A stretch of DNA of 64,000 nucleotides, taken from DASUPK01 sp963763955 (lineage in GTDB: Bacteria; Actinomycetota; Thermoleophilia; Solirubrobacterales; 70-9). The position numbers were made by a program, and so were the translations under genes. A model generated the notes under the pieces. The model was given only the letters and a program-made list of their open reading frames with translations, was not told where the DNA came from and ran no database searches. Where the stretch lies: NCBI GenBank assembly GCA_963763955.1, contig CAVXQP010000009.1, positions 124,001 to 188,000 on the forward strand. Direction: 5' to 3'. Positions 57,987 to 64,000 of the stretch are shown here, one piece after another (the stretch's first letter is position 1; the number at the start of each line of letters is the position of its first letter).

Positions 57987-59412
57987 TTACTGCAGGTTTG
58001 GCACCCCTTCGACTGTCGCCCGCGCCCCATATGCCGGCGCGAAAGTGAACCGTTTGCGCGCGACCGGCTCGTCTGGCGTGATCAGGCGCACTGAGGGTGG
58101 CCGCGGCGAGCACCGCGCGGATGACGACCTTCATCTCCAGCTGAGCGAAGCTCGCGCCCAGGCACCGCCTGACGCCGCCGCCGAAGGGCTGCCAGGGCTC
58201 CCCATCACCACCGTCGAGGAAGCGATCGGGCCTGAACTCGTCTGGCTCCGAGTGGAGGGCCGAATCGCGGTGGAGTAGGTAGAGCGAGACCATCAGGACC
58301 GAGCCGGCGGGGATCAGGTGGCCGTTCAGTGCGACATCCTCTCGCACCTTCCGAGCGACCACCGGGACGACCGGGCGCAGTCGAAGGACCTCCTTGACGA
58401 CGGCGTCCAGATATTCATCGCTCCCCCGGGCGAGGTCGTCCTGCAGGCGGCCCATGACCTCGGGCGACCGGAGGAGGCGCTCGAAAGCCCAGGCCAGCGC
58501 ACTACTCGTCGTCTCGTAGCCGGCCATGATCATCGTCAGGAGCTCGTCGCGAATCTCCCGGTTGGACAGTGGTGTGCCGTTCTCATCCGTCGCGGCGCAC
58601 AGCAGCGACAGGCAGTCGCCTGCGTCCTCGGTCGACGACGCCTGCCTTTCGACGATCGCATCGAGAAAGTGACCGTCCAGCTCGTCCAGCACCTGCTGCA
58701 GCCGAGCGTACGGCGTGATCCCGCCCAGTTCGTGGCGGAAGTAGGGCAGCAGGGTGAAGGGAGATGAGCAGCGTCTCATCATCTCGGGAACGAGGGCGCG
58801 AAACTGCGCGAGCCGGTCTTCGGGTCCCCGGCCCAGTGCGAGTCTCAAGGTCGCCTCGAGCGAGATCGCCTCCATTTCCCGCTGCAACTTGAGCGTCTCG
58901 CCGGCGCGCCAGGAGGCGATTCGCTCGCGCGTCGCTCCCTCGACCGCCTCGGCGAAGGCAGGGGCATGGTGCGCACCGAAGGCGGGCAGCAGGATCCGGC
59001 GGTGCTGCATGTGCTCGTCCCCATCGAGGACGAGAAGCGAGGCAGGGCCGACGACCGGCTTCAGGATCCCGTTGGCGTCCCCGGCGCGGAAAACGCTGGG
59101 ATCGCCTCTGATCACCCGGCGCGCCGCGGTGGGCTCCGCAACTACCACCGTGTTGCGGCGCGGACCGAGGCGCAGGGAGAAGATGTCGCCGTAGCGGCGT
59201 CGGCAGCCCTCCATGAACGGGATCGGCCGGTACATCCATTCGAGCGTCTGAACGACCCCCGGTGTACGCGGACCGGGGGGCATACTCGGTGCGGCGGCAG
59301 GAACCGCACCACCTCCCGCTCCGATCGGCCCCAGTGCTGTTTCCGTGGCTCGTGACACCCCGAAGGCAGCGTAGAGAGCGCACTTGTCCTGCACATCAGC
59401 AGAACTCCGCAA
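57987..59412 (-). CDS. Cytochrome P450 (second), C-terminal +1 frameshift near 58086
   Basis: I-helix AGYETTSSAL, ExxR in KEVLRLRP, FRPDRFLDG and heme loop FGGGVRRCLGASFAQLEM are intact. After VLAAATLSA the present frame runs on for 80 unnatural residues. Dropping one base within AGGCG (58084-58088) gives LITPDEPVARKRFTFAPAYG, a normal P450 ending, and a stop at 57987; length 3n+1, giving about 474 residues. The start is uncertain: TTG 59412 or GTG 59358, where TACGCT lies nine bases upstream. It is divergent from the acyl-CoA dehydrogenase gene. Confidence 0.88.
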
Positions 59413-59438
59413 CTTGATTCGGTAAAAAAAACTTGCAG

Positions 59439-59467
59439 TTGAAGTAAGAAGTAGGAAGTCCTACTAT
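59439..59467 (+). promoter_or_regulatory. Putative promoter of the acyl-CoA dehydrogenase gene
   Basis: TTGAAG (59439-59444), a 17-base spacer and TACTAT (59462-59467) form one of the best promoters in the window, in an AT-rich island. The start site would be near 59474, giving a leader of about 60 bases. Confidence 0.55.
59451..59464. promoter_or_regulatory. Operator candidate within the promoter
   Basis: GTAGGA and TCCTAC are perfectly inverted around two bases. The site lies between -35 and -10 and touches the -10, so a bound protein would repress. It may also affect the divergent P450. Confidence 0.5.
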
Positions 59468-59536
59468 TCACTTTGCGGTGTTCGCCCGCACCATCGCCCG
59501 CGCTGAGGACCACCCTGAGGACAAGGAGAACGAGCA

Positions 59537-60745
59537 GTGGCTACCGCGACTTCAAGCATCATCAAGCCCGATCACGGCGCCAACCGCCGGCACTTCATCT
59601 TCACGGACGAGCACGAGGAGCTGCGCGAGTCGATGCGCTCCTGGGTGCTGAAGGAGCTCACCCCGCACCGGTTCGAATGGGAGGAGAACCTCTGGCCGGA
59701 CTCCGTCCTCCACCGCGCAGGCGAGCTCGGCTTCATCGGCCTTTGCTACCCGGAGGAGTACGGGGGCCAGGGCGGCGACTACTACTACTCGCTGGTCCGC
59801 GCCGACGCGATGAGCTACTCGGGCTGCGGCGGGCTCAACATGGGGATGGCGGTCCATACGGACATGGCCACCCCTCCGATCCACCTGCTGGGTACCGAGG
59901 ATCAGAAGCTGCGTTACCTCGTCCCCTCGATCAAGGGCGAGCTGATCAGCTCCCTGGGGATCACCGAGCCGGGCGCCGGCTCCGACGTGGCGGGGATCCG
60001 CACCAGGGCCAAGCGCGACGGCGACGAGTGGGTGATCAACGGCTCCAAGACCTTCATCACCAACGGACTGAGGGCCAACTACATCGTCCTGGTGGCCAAG
60101 ACCGACCCGGACGCCGGCCACGACGGGATCAGTCTCTTCATCGTCGACATACGTGACTCCGAGGGCAAGGAGGCCGAGGGCTTCAGCGTCTCCCGCAAGC
60201 TGGAGAAGATGGGGATGCACGCCTCGGACACGGGCGAACTCTCCTTCCAGGACGTCCGCGTCCCCGCGGAGAACCTGCTCGGCCAGGAGGGCAAGGGCTT
60301 CTACCACATCTCCTGGGAGCTCCAGGGGGAGCGGCTGGTGGCCGCGATCGGCTGCGTATCGGGCGCGGAACGCGTTTTCGACCGCACCCTCGAGTACGCC
60401 AAGGAGCGCGAGGCCTTCGGCCGCCCGATCGGGCGCTTCCAGGCGATCCGCCACAAGTTCGCCGAGATGTCGGTGAAGATCGAGGCCGCCAAGCAGATGG
60501 TCTACGCGACGGCGTGGCGCTTCGCGAACGGCGAGTACCCGGTCCGGGAGATCACCCAGGCCAAGCTCTACGCCTCACGCATCATCGAGGAGGTCTGCGA
60601 CGACGCGATCCAGATCCACGGCGGCTACGGCTACATGAAGGAGTACGAGGTCGAGCGCGCCTACCGCGACTCCCGTCTCAACCGCATCGGCGCCGGTACC
60701 GACGAGGTGATGCTCGAGGTGATCGGCCGCAGCTACGGGCTCTAG
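59537..60745 (+). CDS. Acyl-CoA dehydrogenase (IVD-like type)
   Basis: A 402-residue flavoprotein oxidising acyl-CoA to enoyl-CoA. Clear are LGITEPGAGSDVAGIRT (about 138-154, FAD/substrate), NGSKTFITNG, and YAKEREAFGRPIGRFQAIRHKFAEM. The end reads IGAGTDEVMLEVIGR, where medium-chain enzymes have the catalytic Glu; as in isovaleryl-CoA and long-chain enzymes, the base is expected to be the Glu of LQGERLVAA. GTG 59537 has AAGGAG upstream. Strongly similar to the second copy at 61697. Confidence 0.94.
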   Translation: MATATSSIIKPDHGANRRHFIFTDEHEELRESMRSWVLKELTPHRFEWEENLWPDSVLHRAGELGFIGLCYPEEYGGQGGDYYYSLVRADAMSYSGCGGLNMGMAVHTDMATPPIHLLGTEDQKLRYLVPSIKGELISSLGITEPGAGSDVAGIRTRAKRDGDEWVINGSKTFITNGLRANYIVLVAKTDPDAGHDGISLFIVDIRDSEGKEAEGFSVSRKLEKMGMHASDTGELSFQDVRVPAENLLGQEGKGFYHISWELQGERLVAAIGCVSGAERVFDRTLEYAKEREAFGRPIGRFQAIRHKFAEMSVKIEAAKQMVYATAWRFANGEYPVREITQAKLYASRIIEEVCDDAIQIHGGYGYMKEYEVERAYRDSRLNRIGAGTDEVMLEVIGRSYGL

Positions 60746-61149
60746 GCCACCCGTGCCTTCGCCTTGGCGGGCGGAACGGTCGAGCTCTCGTAGCCCCACG
60801 GTGAGAGGTCCATCACCTTGCGGACCTCGATCTTGCCGTGGCCCATCGGGACCTTGCGGGCCCACTCCATCGCCTCGTCGAGGTCCCCGCACTCGAGCAG
60901 GGCGAAGCCGCCCAGCTGCTCCTTGGTCTCCGCGAAGGGGCCGTCGATGACGGTGGCCGTGCCACTGGGCGCGAGCTCGATCGTCTTCGCCGTCTTCGGG
61001 AGCTCGAGCGGCTCGCAGGCGATCAGCGCGCCCGCCTCGACCGCCTGCTTGTCGAACGCAGTCCAGGCATCCATCGCTGCCCGCATCTCCTCGTCCGTCG
61101 CCTCATACATGTCGTCCTGGTCGCGGACGAAGGTGAGCATGAACTTCAT
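60742..61149 (-). CDS. YCII-related (DGPF-domain) protein
   Basis: A 135-residue protein: MKFMLTFVRDQDDM start, TATVIDGPFAETKEQLGGFALLECGDLDEAMEWARKVP (DGPF motif, about 68-105). YciI-like proteins have a ferredoxin-like fold; a few act as dehydrochlorinases, most are unknown and often accompany ECF sigma factors, which are absent here. It has a Shine-Dalgarno-like GAGGAACC before ATG 61149, and its 3' end overlaps the convergent acyl-CoA dehydrogenase by four bases. Confidence 0.9.
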   Translation of the reverse strand: MKFMLTFVRDQDDMYEATDEEMRAAMDAWTAFDKQAVEAGALIACEPLELPKTAKTIELAPSGTATVIDGPFAETKEQLGGFALLECGDLDEAMEWARKVPMGHGKIEVRKVMDLSPWGYESSTVPPAKAKARVA

Positions 61150-61202
61150 GGGTTCCTCCTCGATCTGGGCGGCTCATGCGGCCGCATTCACCCTAACGAC
61201 GA

Positions 61203-61700
61203 ATGGGCGACCCCTCCATCGACACCGCGGACGGTATAAGGACTGACACTCTGTCCAACCTCGACCACATCCGCTCCTACTACGAGGCGCTCAACACCGG
61301 CGATCCGGACCTGGTCGCCTCCCACTTCACAGATGACGCGGTCCACTACTACACGCGCCTCGGGCCACACGTGGGGGCGGAGCGGATCGGCCAGAACTCG
61401 AAGATGGGCGTCGAGATGATCGACGGCCAGTGGTACCTCGAGCACGGCATCGAGCAGGGCGACGAGGCCGTGATCGAGTGGACGATGACCTGGCGCGACC
61501 CGAAGACCGGTGAGAAGCGGCTCGACCGCGGCACGGAGTGGTTTCTGATGCGAAACGGCAAGATCGCCGAGGTACGCGCCTACCACCACGGCAATAAGAA
61601 GAATCCCCAGGGCGATCTGCTCGGCTTCGACCATGCCGGGCGGGGATACACGACCCTCGAGGACTGGCAGCCCCCGCCGCGGAGGAAGGCAATCTCGTGA
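61203..61700 (+). CDS. SnoaL/ketosteroid-isomerase-like protein
   Basis: A 165-residue SnoaL-like protein: NLDHIRSYYEALNTGDPDLVASHFTDDAVHYYTRLGPHVG, WTMTWRDPKTGEKRLDRGTEWFLMRNGKIAEVRAYHH. The central pocket carries Asp, His and Tyr residues typical of cyclases and isomerases. Its end overlaps the GTG of the acyl-CoA dehydrogenase (GTGA), so it probably acts in the same pathway, perhaps as a hydratase or isomerase. Confidence 0.83.
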   Translation: MGDPSIDTADGIRTDTLSNLDHIRSYYEALNTGDPDLVASHFTDDAVHYYTRLGPHVGAERIGQNSKMGVEMIDGQWYLEHGIEQGDEAVIEWTMTWRDPKTGEKRLDRGTEWFLMRNGKIAEVRAYHHGNKKNPQGDLLGFDHAGRGYTTLEDWQPPPRRKAIS

Positions 61701-62875
61701 ACGTCATCAAGGACTCCGGCGAGCGGGCGCTGATGCCGCCCTTCACGGGGGAGCACGAGGAGCTGCGCGAGTCCGTTCGCCGCTTCGTCAGCAAGGAGAT
61801 CGCCCCTCACGTCGACGAGTGGGAGGAGGCGCGCGAGTTCCCGCGCGAGCTGTACACCCGCTGCGGTGAGCTCGGCTTCCTCGGCCTCAAGTACGAGACC
61901 GAGTACGGGGGGCAGGGCGGCGACTACGTCCACGATGCAGTCTGGGTCGAGGAGCTCTCGCGCTCGGGAGGGAGTGGCGGGGTGGCTGCCGGAATTGGGG
62001 CTCACGCCGAGATCGCGACTCCCCCGATCTGGAAGTTCGGTACCGAGGAGCAGAAGCAGCGCTGGCTGGTGCCCGGGATCAGGGGCGAGTTGATCGGCGC
62101 GCTGGGGATCACCGAGCCCGGAGCCGGCTCGGACGTCGCCTCACTGCGGACCACCGCCCGCCAGGTCGCCGGCGGCTACGTCGTCAACGGCTCGAAGACC
62201 TTCATCACCAACGGGGTCCGGGCGGACTTCCTGGTCTGCGCCTGCAAGACGACCGAGGAGGGCGGCCACCACGGCATCTCATTCCTGGTGCTCGAGCGAG
62301 ACATGCCCGGCTACGAGGTCGTCAACAAGCTGGAGAAGATGGGCTGGCACGCCTCCGACACCGGTGAGCTCTCCTTCACCGACGTCGAGGTGCCCGCCGA
62401 GAACCTGCTCGGCGAGCAGAATGAGGGGTTCAGGCTGATCATGGCCAACTTCCAGTGGGAGCGGCTGACGATGGCGCTGGGGGCGGTCGGCGGCATGCAG
62501 CGGGTCTTCGAGACCACTCTCGACTACGCCAAGGAGCGCGAGGCCTTCGGCCGGCCGATCGGCCGCTTCCAGGCGATCCGCCACAAGTTCGCCGAGATGT
62601 CCGTGAAGATCGAGGTCGCGCGCGCCCTGACCTACGCCTGCCTGCGGAGGTTCGCCGCCGGCGAGGACGCCACCCGCCAGGTGACCCAGGCCAAGCTCTT
62701 CACCCAGCGAGCGATGTGCGAGGTCGCAGACGAGGCCATCCAGATCCACGGCGGCTACGGCTACATGCGTGAGTACGGAGTCGAGCGCGCCTATCGGGAC
62801 GCCCGCCTCGGCCCGATCGGGGGCGGCACCGATGAGGTGATGAAGGAGATCCTCGGCAGGCAGCTCGGCCTCTGA
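61697..62875 (+). CDS. Acyl-CoA dehydrogenase (LCAD-like type)
   Basis: A 392-residue paralog of the enzyme at 59537. GITEPGAGSDVASLRTTARQ, NGSKTFITNG, YAKEREAFGRPIGRFQAIRHKFAEMSVKIE (nearly the same as the first copy), and the end PIGGGTDEVMKEILGRQ like long-chain enzymes. The catalytic Glu is expected in WERLTMA. GTG start overlaps the SnoaL-like gene. The two copies differ most in the N-terminal helices, suggesting separate acyl substrates. Confidence 0.94.
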   Translation: MNVIKDSGERALMPPFTGEHEELRESVRRFVSKEIAPHVDEWEEAREFPRELYTRCGELGFLGLKYETEYGGQGGDYVHDAVWVEELSRSGGSGGVAAGIGAHAEIATPPIWKFGTEEQKQRWLVPGIRGELIGALGITEPGAGSDVASLRTTARQVAGGYVVNGSKTFITNGVRADFLVCACKTTEEGGHHGISFLVLERDMPGYEVVNKLEKMGWHASDTGELSFTDVEVPAENLLGEQNEGFRLIMANFQWERLTMALGAVGGMQRVFETTLDYAKEREAFGRPIGRFQAIRHKFAEMSVKIEVARALTYACLRRFAAGEDATRQVTQAKLFTQRAMCEVADEAIQIHGGYGYMREYGVERAYRDARLGPIGGGTDEVMKEILGRQLGL

Positions 62876-62927
62876 CATAAGAGCGACCGATCGTGCTGCG
62901 CCGGATCGCGTCGGCCCTCGGAGTTCG

Positions 62928-62960
62928 GCGTCACAAACACGCGTGTGCGTGCGTCACAAA
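62928..62960. repeat. Direct repeats upstream of the MMPL gene
   Basis: GCGTCACAAA occurs at 62928-62937 and again at 62951-62960, 23 bases apart (about two helical turns). The rest of the 206-base gap before 63082 shows another short repeat (CGAGGGA twice) but no clear promoter. It is a candidate regulator-binding site. Confidence 0.35.
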
Positions 62961-63081
62961 ACCGAGGGATACCCGAGGGAAGACTCAGGGTGATTCCCGA
63001 TTGAAGAGCCGAGGCGAGCTGTCCATCCTGCGGCCTCTCGCACGTCTCAGAAGCACCGACAACATCCACAGGAGGAACCTC

Positions 63082-64000
63082 GTGTCATCACTCACCCGCT
63101 GGGTCTTGGCCCACAAGAAAATCGTCGTCATCAGCTGGATCCTGCTGACGATCGCGGGGATCGCCGCCGCCGGTCCTGCGAGCCGGGCGCTCAACCAGAA
63201 GTTCTCCGTCCCCAACAAGGAGGGATGGGAGACGAACCAGGCGATCGCCGCCAAGTACAACGGGACGGGCGGGGACACCTCCCCCCTGCTTCCCGTGGTG
63301 ACGCTTCCCGCGGGAGAGTCGGTCGACTCGCCGCAGGTGAAAGGCGACCTGACCAAGCTCGACGACACCCTGAGCAAGACGCTGCCAGGGTCGCGCGTGG
63401 CGTCCTTCGCGTCAACCGGAGACCGGGCCTTCGTCTCGAAGGACGGCCACACCACTTTCGCGATCGTCTATCCGAAGCCCGACCCCAACTCGAGCTTCGG
63501 CGACAACCCACAGGCCGCCAAGGACGTGAAGGCCGCGGTCGCCGGCTCCACCGTGGGCGGCGCCCCGGTCCACGTGACCGGGTTCGATGCCCTCCAGCAA
63601 TCGACTGGCGGGGGTGACGGCCCGGGAGTCCTCGTGGAGGCTCTGCTCGGAGGGTTGGGCGCGCTGATCGTCCTCGCCTTCGTCTTCGCCTCGTTCCTGG
63701 CGGTCGTGCCGATCATGATGGCCGTCGCGTCGATCATGACCACGTTCCTGCTGCTGCTCGGCCTGACGACGTTCACCGACGTCTCGCCGATCGTGCAGTT
63801 CCTGGTCGCCCTGGTCGGGCTCGGGGTGGCGATCGACTACTCGCTCCTGGTCGTCTCACGCTGGCGTGAGGAGCGCGCCCACGGCAGATCCGGCGATGAG
63901 GCGGTGCAGCGAGCCATGGAGACCGCCGGCCGGGCCGTGGTGTTCAGCGGGATCACAGTGGCGATTGGCCTACTCGCGCTGATTGCACTGCCCCTGCCGT
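63082..64000 (+). CDS. MMPL-family transporter, 3' end beyond the window
   Basis: The first 306 codons of an RND/MMPL exporter, open to the last base. GTG 63082 follows a strong AGGAGGA site. Helix 1 is KKIVVISWILLTIAGIAAAG, then a periplasmic domain (about 35-180), followed by helices and the diagnostic VALVGLGVAIDYSLLVVSRW (about 245-264) with the relay Asp-Tyr. It resembles actinobacterial MMPL drug or lipid exporters (YdfJ-like). It is the third MMPL gene in the window. Confidence 0.92.
   Translation, partial: MSSLTRWVLAHKKIVVISWILLTIAGIAAAGPASRALNQKFSVPNKEGWETNQAIAAKYNGTGGDTSPLLPVVTLPAGESVDSPQVKGDLTKLDDTLSKTLPGSRVASFASTGDRAFVSKDGHTTFAIVYPKPDPNSSFGDNPQAAKDVKAAVAGSTVGGAPVHVTGFDALQQSTGGGDGPGVLVEALLGGLGALIVLAFVFASFLAVVPIMMAVASIMTTFLLLLGLTTFTDVSPIVQFLVALVGLGVAIDYSLLVVSRWREERAHGRSGDEAVQRAMETAGRAVVFSGITVAIGLLALIALPLP

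Noticed and set aside
1..64000. CRISPR arrays, tRNA or rRNA genes, insertion sequences, attachment sites
   Set aside because: Scanned by eye in the gaps between genes; no regular repeats, cloverleaf-like segments, transposases or integrases were seen. A tRNA or RNA search program could still find something small.

Overview
The window is high-GC DNA with short intergenic gaps, many 4-base start/stop overlaps (ATGA, GTGA) and frequent GTG starts. The gene content is actinobacterial: an mIHF-like DNA-binding protein, YrbE/Mce-type permeases with their ATPase, three MMPL transporters, HemQ-type coproheme decarboxylase, FprA-type ferredoxin reductase, a DUF4235-like/Holin-X/DUF3618 trio, P450s and acyl-CoA dehydrogenases. 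Best guess is a soil-type member of the class Thermoleophilia (Solirubrobacterales or a relative). This comes from protein resemblance by eye, not from a marker-gene tree. No rRNA, tRNA, CRISPR, transposase or integrase was seen, so the window looks chromosomal.

Layout. 1-2.4 kb: end of an ABC importer operon for a thiamine-pyrimidine-like or sulfonate-like substrate. 2.5-7.1 kb: small SnoaL-like protein, AlkA-like glycosylase, PEBP protein, and a divergent pair of a GNAT-fold acyltransferase and a serine-palmitoyltransferase-like enzyme, which I consider the most interesting lead. 7.1-13 kb: mIHF-like gene with a long structured leader, small membrane and unknown proteins, a stand-alone B3/B4 domain, a membrane thioredoxin-like protein and a large RND/MMPL protein. 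13-17 kb: Mce-type ABC core (ATPase, two YrbE permeases) without Mce proteins. 17-23.4 kb: TetR/cupin pair, three tandem PQQ-type sugar dehydrogenase paralogs and a PQQ-like beta-propeller lipoprotein. 23.4-31.6 kb: PucR-type regulator coupled to a 35-residue P-II-like peptide, aldehyde dehydrogenase, metE, and a glycosyltransferase-flippase fusion. 31.7-41.3 kb: a phosphatase-like polytopic protein, HemQ, FprA, GDPD, methyltransferase, BolA, monothiol glutaredoxin, ErpA/IscA, SDR and DegV. 41.3-46.2 kb: envelope trio, hydrolase, TetR-nitrilase operon, SDR. 46.2-52.4 kb: one tightly coupled minus-strand acyl-CoA operon (enoyl-CoA hydratase, carboxyltransferase, unknown, BKACE, CoA-transferase, MerR, ICMT-like). 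52.5-64 kb: two P450s, MMPL proteins, a GGDEF/HD-GYP protein and two acyl-CoA dehydrogenases, suggesting lipid or isoprenoid-like metabolism.

Two window-wide properties stand out. First, at least twelve genes have a TANNNT-like (-10) hexamer only 6-8 bases before the start codon and no Shine-Dalgarno sequence, implying many leaderless mRNAs. Second, six genes are each broken by a single-base indel that restores a convincing protein when corrected (near 9981, 13610, 42056, 46594, 57117 and 58086). Sequencing or assembly errors are the likeliest cause, so those six are annotated as continuous composite genes.
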